From: Phoronis pallida
Lineage: Eukaryota; Phoronida; Phoronidae
Reading direction: 5' to 3'
Length of the DNA stretch: 11,686 nucleotides
Assembly: GCA_028565715.1 (NCBI GenBank)
Contig: JAOXYC010201351.1
Span: forward strand, 1 to 11,686
The notes under the pieces were generated by a model. The model was not told where the DNA came from. It ran no database searches and saw only the letters and a list, made by a program, of their open reading frames with translations. A program made the position numbers and the translations under genes. The first letter of the stretch is position 1. Each line of letters opens with the position of its first letter. This document shows positions 6,901 to 11,686 of the stretch, piece after piece.

Positions 6901-9900
6901 GTTCTGGACATCTGTACCACAGTGTCACAACAATGGGAGTATAATGTTTCAGGGGAGAACCATATTCACGAGCAAGACCAAAGTCACCCACCTATAATAA
7001 GACATCAACTTTTTAAGACTTACACTTCTAGAAAGTATATGGTTAACTGTACACTAAATAAATGCAGAATGATATTCTATACAAACATAATTTTTGGCAT
7101 ATGATACCACCACATTCCTTTCAAAGATAGGTGGGCTTAAAATGGAGAAAGAACAATAGCATGGCTTGTTGCAGTCAATTTTAATTGGAAACAGCCGCTT
7201 TATTGGACAAATTTCAAGTACAATCCCAGACTCAGTTAGAATTGGACCAAGCATACAAATTTATGTCTTGTTAAATTTACCTTTAAAAGTGTTGAAATGC
7301 ATCTAAAAAGAAAATATATAAAATTACCTTTAAAATGCCTTTATGACTGAGTAGTAAATTTGATGTTTTCAGATCCCTGTGTAGAATCCAGTTATCATGC
7401 ATGTGTGCCACAGCTCTTAGTAACTGTATTAGGAGTGTCTTCACTTCGCCCACTAGAAAGGGCTGCTTCATCGATTCCATTAAACCCTTGAGATCATGTT
7501 CCACATAGTCCATTACGATGTATATCTTATCCATGTTGCTACCCACTACAATTTCCTAGAATGAGAAAATGTTTTTTTACAAGCCATGTGCCGCATCTAG
7601 AAAAAGATAACATGCCAGTGGTTTCATTACATGCTACTAAAACTTTCAGGTATATCTGACGCGTTTCATTTTTTCCTTAAAAATTTTCTAATTTGCCAGA
7701 TCTTGCGAGTGGAAAGCCAGAATCTAGGCCACAGCATTTCAAAAATTAACTCCACTAGTAAAACAAGGAAATTTCAAAACAAGTCATTCACATGAAGAAA
7801 GTTTTTTATAAAGCAGGTCACACTATTGCATTAAATTTGGAGAAAATATCAATTAAAATTTGGGAAACAGTGACAAACCAACTACAAAACTGGAACTTTT
7901 CAAACAGTGACAACGGTTTGGACTTGAGTTATGAATTGATTATCTAGAAATCAACCAATCTTAAGACTTGTAGTTACTGTAACAGTGACAACATTCAAAG
8001 ATTACAACTTGAGTTTTGAATTGATTATCAAGAAATCAACTAATCATAGAACTGCTTCTTTCTCTAACGTGACAATATAGCCAATCATAAGACTTGTACT
8101 TACTCTAACAGTAACGATATTCATATGTTGTGACTTGAGTAATGTGTTGATCTCTCTTAATGATGTGATGGGGAAGCCCTCCTTTTCTTTCTCCATTTTT
8201 AACCTCTTCAATGCAACAATCTCAGCTACAAAAAATTAAGTTTGACACATATGAAAACTCAAAATATTTTCTTGCAAGTCAGATTATTGTATCTACAAGT
8301 AGTTCATTATATATAATCAGGTATTTCCCGCATTCGCTCTACACTCAAAAACAATGAAAGCTTAGAAATGTTATATAATAGTTTAGAACACTAAATTCTC
8401 TACACGTTGTACCTGAAGAGTACAAACAAAGTATTAGATTTTTTTCTCAAATAAATAACTAAATCTTGGTCATACTTGTCTTCTTATCTCTGGCTCTATA
8501 CACTACACCATATGTTCCCTCCTCTATCCTGTTCAGACAGTGGAACTCCTCAACATTTCTACAACCCTGCAAACAAACAAATAAATAATGGCATGGTATA
8601 TTTCAGATATTATCTCCTGTTCTCAAAAACCTTTTACTACCACAATAAATAATTCCAGTGGAAATGCAACAAAAAAACAAGTAGGCCCCTATACAGTTTT
8701 CTCTGCAATGAATTTTAAGACTTCAATCATGGAACCAGGCATAAAGACTGGTGAAAAACCGAGACAACTGGAGGGCAGCAGTTGAAGACTTATGTTTCAG
8801 TCAGAATGAAGAAGATAGATAGGTAGGTATTGGTAAAAAGGAATATTGGAGGATTATTAAGAATGAGTGTGATATCAAAACACCAACATTCTAAAAATCT
8901 TGAAATTTCTGTACATCAGGGGGCTGTGGGACAGACTTATTATAACCACTTTATTTATATTAGCCTTGTGAGGTTTGGAAACAATTCAACATATTCTGCA
9001 TAAATTCAATTCATAAGGGTTCACAATCCCAAATAAGTCTTTTATTATGAGGTTAGGAAACAATTTAACTTATTCTGAATAAATTCTCATAAGGGCTCCA
9101 CAATCTTAAATTCTACCTGTATTGCTGGAAAGTATGGTGGTAGTTCTGGTTTGAGTTCTATAGGACTGGCTGGTGGTGTGTCATCTAGGTACATAGGCTG
9201 TTCCTTATTGGGTGATTCCTGACTAGACTCCGCCTCACTCACTTCTTCCTCTTCTTCTTCCTCAGATGTTTCATCATCAAACTTGGACTTTTCTAGAAAT
9301 AATAATTTTCTATATATAACTTGATGAAGTGAAAACCAATTGATAAGAAAATTATAAATACCTTGGACTCGCCTTATACATGTGTGCTCCCAGGTTGGCG
9401 TAGTATTTCTTTTAAGTACAAGAATGGTCATTTAAATGAGGGTGCTTTCCTTTTTTTGCTGGAATAGCGCTAATCAAAAGTTATAAATAAATGTATACTT
9501 TTACTGGCCAAAAGTGATAAATATTGCAGACAGAAAAATTCGGAACTTTCAATATTTATCAAAAGTTCTTGATTCACATATAAGCAATCAAGACCATTAT
9601 TTGTAAAAGCGTCACAGCATGGTGACAAGGTATTAGCTGCAGACATACCTTTAGCTTTCTTAGGTTCCTCTTCAACCTCACTAGCTGAAGCCTCTTCACT
9701 CTGTTCTGAGCCTACAAGATAATGTTGATATTCATTTTGGAAACTGTCTTACTGTCATCATGTTACTTAAACACTGGGTCAATATTTTGCTTTATAGGAA
9801 AAAACTGTCAATTCTCATAAACAAGAAGACCAATATTGTCACTTTTTGAAAATTCTAGTAGTATATTGTATCATCAAATAGTGCTTTTTGAAAGTTGGTA

Positions 9901-11313
9901 AAAGAAATAGCAACTCAAATCTAGAGTAGCGGCAGTATTTTGAGACATGAACACTGAATAATACCCGATTCTTCTTCCGAATCATCCGAGTCACTATCTT
10001 CACTCTCCTCTGACCCAGACTCCTCCTCTTCACTCCCTTCACTGGCCTCTTCCCCAGATTCTTCCTCCTCACTCTCGACACCCTGCTCCGTGCTCTCCTC
10101 TGGTGGGGGAGGTTGATCTTCATCCGGTGATGCTGGTGTGTCTGGGATGTCTGAGAAATTCAGATAAAACTGTATTATTCCTGGTTAATACACGTGGATG
10201 GCAGGACTGTATACATGCTAGAGTATGAGAATTAAACCTAGTTTCCTAAAAAAAGCTAGTTTGCATTAAAAGGTATACATAAATTGTCAAATTTCAAACT
10301 AAAGTACAAATAGTCTTTTAACTAACCTTGATATTAAAGTTGATAAGTCAGATACGTACTCAGAATCAAAATGGCTAGATTTTGTTTTTTTTTAAATATA
10401 TTGGGAAGTCTGCTTTCGTGTGCTGTTAAGATGAATTTTTTTTTTCAATAATCATTTATGACTGCATAAACATTTTAAGTTTTTGTCTCTTACTTTCTCT
10501 TAATTCAAAACCAAACATTACACATTCCCCCATTCAGAAACTGAAGTGAGAAAGAAAACTCTAATTTTCCTTGCAGTCAATTATTACCTTCTTCTTTAGG
10601 TGTATCTGGTTTCACTTCCTCAGGAGAGACCCGTTTGCTGCTACCCTTATTGACGGGGGCATCTCTATCCCTTTGTGAGTTATCAGATCTTCTTGGACTG
10701 CGACTTCTCCCTCTTTCTGGTCGATAACGCTCTTTATGTCGCCGATCATCTGTGCAAAAAAGATTTCGTCAGTATATCTCTATATCAACTTTATTTTCAA
10801 CAAGTAATAAAAAGGCCGATCGCCAGCGTTAAAACAATAAAATACATGTATTTTATTATTTTCAACAATATAGAGTTGCTGCAGCAAACACAGATCTTTT
10901 TTTTTAATTTAATACTCAATCCATGTAAATATATTGGTTTTAATGCTCATTGTACAACGCAACGATATTGTTGATGTAGTGCTTTGAAAACATATGCGTA
11001 ATAATAGTAATAATTATCACATTGTAGAAAAAAAACTGAACTGAGATTACCCAAAGTCATCAAATGTCATGACGTGTATGTTATATAATTGTTTTAAAAG
11101 ATATAACCTGTTGTCAACTACAATAATTGCAGCAAGAACAGCTTTAACATACTTTGGAACCCACGACGCACAAAAAATAATAACCTTGCAAAATCCCTTA
11201 ACATCTAACTATCCAATTCTCAAAACATGAAACAAAACAAAGAAACAGACAAATACACCGATCTGAGATACCTGCCAACTTAGATTTAGATTTCTTCTGC
11301 TTACGTTTACTTC
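3810..11313 (-). CDS. CDK11: Cyclin-dependent kinase 11 (PITSLRE Ser/Thr kinase), 13 exons, 5' part outside the window
   Basis: CDK11 pairs with L-type cyclins and phosphorylates splicing and RNA polymerase II factors in the nucleus; a shorter isoform in vertebrates acts in mitosis. Joined exons give 579 residues plus stop, numbered from the first complete codon. Residues 1-67 are basic and RS-like (RGRSRSPRR). Residues 69-180 are acidic, Ser/Glu-rich. [19 protein letters not shown] precedes the kinase domain. The Gly-rich loop is EEGTYGVV (about 224-231), ATP Lys K246, PITSLRE 258-264, HRDLKTSN 339-346 (catalytic D341), DFG 359-361 and activation Thr T374 (YTP). The APE motif reads CPE (384-386). 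The protein ends GFSLKF. Every junction is GT-AG and every phase agrees. Alignment to vertebrate CDK11 is clear throughout the kinase domain. The missing amino terminus should lie past 11686. Confidence 0.97.
3918..4483 (-). other. CDK11 intron 12
   Basis: GT-AG intron with donor GTTAGT at 4483. It holds a 24-bp sequence at 3948-3971 that is identical to the outer end of the palindrome at 6392-6415. Nothing else was recognised. Confidence 0.85.
3948..3971. repeat. 24-bp exact copy of the palindrome arm end at 6392-6415
   Basis: The two stretches share all 24 bases, including the core GACAGAAAAATTC. That core also occurs at about 9531-9543. It looks like a remnant of the same repeat family that forms the palindrome at 6401-6520. 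Confidence 0.75.
4484..4673 (-). CDS. CDK11: CDK11 exon 12: end of kinase domain and start of C-terminal tail
   Basis: Acceptor TTTTCAG. The first base completes Arg from the previous exon. It then encodes 63 residues from [17 protein letters not shown] through [19 protein letters not shown] to AYAMLM. The RISADDAL stretch is the C-lobe end of a CDK fold. [11 protein letters not shown] is a CDK11 signature. Exit phase 0. Confidence 0.96.
4674..5176 (-). other. CDK11 intron 11
   Basis: Donor GTATAG at 5176. It contains the hairpin-GAAACGTC motif at 5033-5059. Nothing else was recognised. Confidence 0.85.
5033..5059 (-). repeat. Hairpin followed by GAAACGTC (hammerhead-stem-II-like remnant)
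   Basis: On the minus strand a perfect 7-bp hairpin, AGCCCAG-AGTAG-CTGGGCT, is followed directly by GAAACGTC. In hammerhead ribozymes stem II is followed by GAAAC, and such motifs occur in Penelope-like retroelements. The required upstream CUGAUGA is not present (the sequence reads ATCGAGAAA), so this is at best a dead remnant. Confidence 0.4.
5177..5325 (-). CDS. CDK11: CDK11 exon 11: kinase C-lobe
   Basis: Acceptor TTTCCAG. It encodes [20 protein letters not shown] through [16 protein letters not shown], 49 residues, plus two bases of the Arg codon shared with the next exon. [10 protein letters not shown] is the conserved CDK GTP-x-E-x-x-WPG motif. Confidence 0.96.
5326..6076 (-). other. 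CDK11 intron 10
   Basis: Donor GTAAGA at 6076. It contains the foldback element at 5948-6059, which ends only 17 bases from the splice donor. The rest is AT-rich. A 104-residue minus-strand open frame at 5510-5824 lacks splice or protein support. Confidence 0.85.
5948..6059. mobile_element. Small foldback element (MITE-like), 29-bp terminal inverted repeats
   Basis: Terminal arms 5948-5976 and 6031-6059 are inverted repeats matching at 28 of 29 positions, enclosing 54 bp. Inside, hairpin GGATTT-GTGAAT-AAATCC (5981-5998) is followed immediately by GAAACGTT, the same layout as the motif at 5033-5059 but on the other strand. Its size and non-coding content fit a non-autonomous foldback or MITE. 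I could not see a target-site duplication. Confidence 0.7.
6077..6193 (-). CDS. CDK11: CDK11 exon 10: kinase domain subdomain IX region
   Basis: Acceptor TTTTGCAG. It encodes 39 residues, [18 protein letters not shown] through [24 protein letters not shown] is the DxWxxG core of kinase subdomain IX. Phase 0 at both ends. Confidence 0.97.
6401..6520. repeat. 120-bp near-perfect palindrome built from tRNA T-arm (B box) sequence
   Basis: Arms 6401-6460 and 6462-6520 pair around C6461 with about three mismatches and one indel. Each arm, read toward the outside, is GGAGACCCGGGTTCGATTCC (or a one-base variant) and then a GGTTCTGAATTTTTCTGTC tail. The GGTTCGATTCC core of the right arm is a perfect Pol III B box, and the flanks resemble the 3' half of a tRNA with a 3' tail, as in tRNA-derived SINEs. 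The left arm has GTTCCATTCC. It is probably two head-to-head SINE fragments or a foldback derived from one. Confidence 0.8.
6521..6650. mobile_element. Foldback element (MITE-like), 20-bp terminal inverted repeats
   Basis: Ends TAAGTCTATAACTGGAAATT (6521-6540) and AATTTCCAGTTACTGACTTA (6631-6650) pair at 18 of 20 positions. It starts exactly where the palindrome at 6401-6520 ends, so the two may be one compound insertion. No open frame inside. Confidence 0.6.
6884..6991 (-). CDS. CDK11: CDK11 exon 9: DFG motif, activation loop and CPE motif
   Basis: Acceptor TTATAG. It encodes 36 residues starting [19 protein letters not shown] and ending LLLGAK. It contains the metal-binding DFG Asp and the T-loop Thr in YTP. 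The usual APE motif reads CPE (codon TGT). Phase 0 at both ends. Confidence 0.97.
6992..7327 (-). other. CDK11 intron 8
   Basis: Donor GTAATT at 7327. AT-rich, no repeat or gene recognised. Confidence 0.85.
7328..7555 (-). CDS. CDK11: CDK11 exon 8: hinge and catalytic loop
   Basis: Acceptor TTCTAG. It encodes 76 residues from [20 protein letters not shown] through [30 protein letters not shown] is the hinge region and HRDLKTSN is the catalytic loop. Phase 0 at both ends. Confidence 0.97.
7556..8103 (-). other. CDK11 intron 7, containing decayed copies of the preceding exon end
   Basis: Donor GTAAGT at 8103. The part next to exon 7 is a degenerate tandem array (see 7903-8151). The remainder, 7556-7900, shows nothing recognised. 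Confidence 0.85.
7903..8151. repeat. Tandem array spanning the exon 7 / intron 7 boundary
   Basis: Positions 8081-8151 (23 bases of intron plus the last 48 bases of exon 7) align without gaps to 7955-8025 at 55 of 71 positions. A third partial copy is at 7903-7940 and a fourth at about 8033-8078. The copy at 7955-8025 therefore repeats the exon end and its donor region. In the exon frame it carries a stop (TTG TAA) and has GTAACT where the true donor has GTAAGT. Confidence 0.75.
8104..8225 (-). CDS. CDK11: CDK11 exon 7: ATP-binding lysine and PITSLRE helix
   Basis: Acceptor TTTTGTAG. Two bases complete a Thr codon, then 40 residues run from [17 protein letters not shown] through [12 protein letters not shown] to NIVTVR. 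It contains the catalytic Lys (VALK) and the intact family-defining PITSLRE C-helix. Strong donor GTAAGT. Exit phase 0. Confidence 0.97.
8476..8566 (-). CDS. CDK11: CDK11 exon 6: start of kinase domain, glycine-rich loop
   Basis: Acceptor TTTGCAG. It encodes 30 residues, [20 protein letters not shown] through YRARDKKT, plus one base. GCRNVEEF is the characteristic CDK11 lead-in, and EEGTYGVV is the ATP-binding P-loop. Phase 0 to 1. Confidence 0.97.
8567..9116 (-). other. CDK11 intron 5
   Basis: Donor GTAGAA at 9116. The donor-proximal part holds a two-copy tandem repeat (8967-9110). The remainder shows no gene, and the plus-strand open frame at 8588-8785 looks random. Confidence 0.85.
8967..9110. 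repeat. Two-copy tandem repeat next to the exon 5 donor
   Basis: TGTGAGGTTTGGAAACAATT at 8967 recurs as TATGAGGTTAGGAAACAATT at 9046. Similarity continues through the TTCTG(C/A)ATAAATTC and CATAAGGG blocks up to about 9110, a few bases from the splice donor. Unit about 79 bp. Confidence 0.7.
9117..9292 (-). CDS. CDK11: CDK11 exon 5: acidic tract and pre-kinase proline motif
   Basis: Acceptor TTTCTAG. Two bases complete a Glu codon, then 58 residues begin [20 protein letters not shown] and end [30 protein letters not shown] is a conserved CDK11 segment. The Met in KEQPMYLDD (residue 184) is in the general area where vertebrate mRNA starts the short mitotic p58 form, but nothing here shows internal initiation. 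Exit phase 0. Confidence 0.95.
9293..9648 (-). other. CDK11 intron 4
   Basis: Donor GTATGT at 9648. It contains a short inverted repeat, GATAAATATT (9516-9525) with AATATTTATC (9551-9560), flanking another GACAGAAAAATTC core. Nothing else was recognised. Confidence 0.85.
9649..9711 (-). CDS. CDK11: CDK11 exon 4: short acidic exon
   Basis: Acceptor TCTTGTAG. It encodes 20 full residues, [20 protein letters not shown], with split codons at both ends (phase 1-1, 63 nt). It belongs to the Ser/Glu-rich region before the kinase domain. Confidence 0.9.
9965..10150 (-). CDS. CDK11: CDK11 exon 3: Ser/Glu-rich acidic region
   Basis: Acceptor TTTCTCAG. It encodes 61 full residues beginning [20 protein letters not shown] and ending [10 protein letters not shown], phase 1-1 (186 nt). 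It has many casein-kinase-2-type acidic Ser sites and SP/TP sites. It corresponds to the long acidic repeat region of vertebrate CDK11. A minus-strand ATG frame at 9839-10123, rich in Arg, is only the shifted reading of this exon. Confidence 0.92.
10151..10587 (-). other. CDK11 intron 2
   Basis: Donor GTAATA at 10587. AT-rich, with poly-T runs near 10386 and 10437. No gene recognised. Confidence 0.85.
10588..10749 (-). CDS. CDK11: CDK11 exon 2: basic/RS-like region
   Basis: Acceptor TTTTGCACAG. It encodes 53 full residues beginning [20 protein letters not shown] and ending [12 protein letters not shown], phase 1-1 (162 nt). The RSRSPRR stretch is an SR-type motif suited to nuclear-speckle targeting and a bipartite nuclear signal. 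Confidence 0.92.
10750..11271 (-). other. CDK11 intron 1 of the window
   Basis: Donor GTATCT at 11271. AT-rich, no repeat or gene recognised. The plus-strand 99-residue open frame beginning at 10675 crosses an exon in antisense and is not credible. Confidence 0.85.
11272..11313 (-). CDS. CDK11: CDK11 exon 1 of the window: 42-nt basic micro-exon
   Basis: Acceptor TTATATGTTTAG, donor G|GTATCT. It encodes 13 full residues, [13 protein letters not shown], with phase 1-1 split codons that fit the next exon (GAT, Asp). The Lys-rich sequence looks like a nuclear localisation signal. It is too short to appear as an independent open frame. Support comes from splice sites, phase and composition. Confidence 0.75.
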
Positions 11314-11567
11314 CTAAACATATAACAAGACATACAAACATGGAGACAAACAGAATGAAACATTGGATAAAAAAGAAACTTTTAAAAAAGACTTTAATAG
11401 CAAGTAAACAATTTTAGGCTGGTGGTTTTAGGATTGTTTGCAGATAAAACTCAGCTTAATTCTGTCATCCGTTTTGAAAAATATGGTAATTTTTATTTTT
11501 AATTTCATCAATATGCCTTAATGTAAATTATAAATGAGAAGGTGATTTGAATTATTTTTGGAATCTG
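11314..11567 (-). other. Upstream CDK11 intron sequence
   Basis: AT-rich. No further exon with matched splice sites was found before the right edge. Confidence 0.6.
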
Positions 11568-11573
11568 AAAAAA
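11568..11573 (-). terminator. Pol III terminator after the tRNA-like element
   Basis: TTTTTT on the minus strand, four bases after the tRNA-like 3' end, as expected for a Pol III unit. Confidence 0.5.
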
Positions 11574-11577
11574 TGTC

Positions 11578-11653
11578 TGACCCGTCATGGGAATCGAACC
11601 CATGGACAAGCTTGCATTCTAGGCAAGTGCTCTACCAACTGAGCTAACGAGAC
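11578..11653 (-). tRNA. tRNA-like element or tRNA pseudogene, Ala-like body with AGA anticodon
   Basis: A cloverleaf can be drawn. D-stem GCTC/GAGC and anticodon stem CTTGC/GCAAG are perfect, and the loop is CTAGAAT. Box A is TAGCTCAGTTGG and box B is GGTTCGATTCC. The acceptor stem GTCTCGT/ACGGGTC has a T-T mismatch, the T-stem has six pairs (CATGGG/CCCATG) and the variable loop is six bases. The triplet AGA would read Ser, but the long Ser variable arm is absent. The body and CTAGNAT loop resemble tRNA-Ala(AGC) with one anticodon change. It is probably a tRNA-derived SINE head or pseudogene, and less likely a working tRNA. Confidence 0.6.
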
Positions 11654-11686
11654 AGCCATGACAGGAACAGTAAATTTATCAGACTC

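Noticed and set aside
9839-10123. 94-residue Arg-rich minus-strand frame
   Set aside because: Shifted reading of CDK11 exon 3; the acidic frame has the correct splice phases and family similarity.
10675-10974. 99-residue plus-strand open frame
   Set aside because: Antisense to CDK11 exon 2 and then AT-rich intron; a chance frame.
11578-11653. Functional tRNA-Ser(AGA)
   Set aside because: The anticodon triplet fits, but there is no long variable arm, the acceptor stem is imperfect and the body looks Ala-like. Annotated as a tRNA-like element instead.
1-11686. Bacterial-style operon, CRISPR array or phage genes
   Set aside because: There are spliced exons, Pol III genes with tRNA introns and long non-coding stretches, and no tandem spacer array or prokaryotic gene spacing.

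Overview
This is a window of animal nuclear DNA. It is AT-rich with long non-coding stretches, GT-AG introns, intron-containing tRNA genes, tRNA-derived repeats and foldback elements. The main gene is a metazoan CDK11. I see nothing bacterial, plasmid or viral. A marine invertebrate is likely (echinoderm, hemichordate or lophotrochozoan), judged only from the protein sequence and the general repeat style; I cannot fix the phylum.

Left edge (1-1072): the minus strand carries a probable 5' part of an unrecognised gene. The better-supported piece is an open exon (1-298) with a good splice acceptor, running off the window. A less certain first exon lies at about 651-1004. Positions 1240-2514 hold a tandem segmental duplication (two units of about 0.5 kb, about 740 bp apart), each carrying one intron-containing tRNA-Arg(UCU) gene on the plus strand. 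Positions 2515-3487 are intergenic, with one long hairpin at 2766-2849.

Centre and right (3488-11313, minus strand): thirteen consecutive coding exons of CDK11 (PITSLRE kinase, CDC2L family) with consistent splice phases. They run from a basic/RS-like segment through an acidic Ser/Glu-rich region and the full kinase domain to the FSLKF carboxy terminus and stop codon at 3810. Together they give 579 complete codons before the stop. The amino-terminal exons lie beyond the right edge. The four upstream exons are all phase 1-1, so each can be skipped without changing frame.

The introns hold most of the unusual structure. There is a 113-bp foldback with 29-bp terminal inverted repeats, a near-perfect 120-bp palindrome containing tRNA T-arm/B-box sequence, and an adjacent 130-bp foldback. 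Intron 7 has a tandem array that includes decayed copies of the preceding exon's 3' end and splice donor. Two hairpin-GAAACGT motifs recall hammerhead ribozyme stem II. A degenerate tRNA-Ala-like Pol III element sits at the right edge. CDK11 itself is conserved, and I found no convincing new multi-gene system; the points of interest are the structured repeats and the exon-end duplication.
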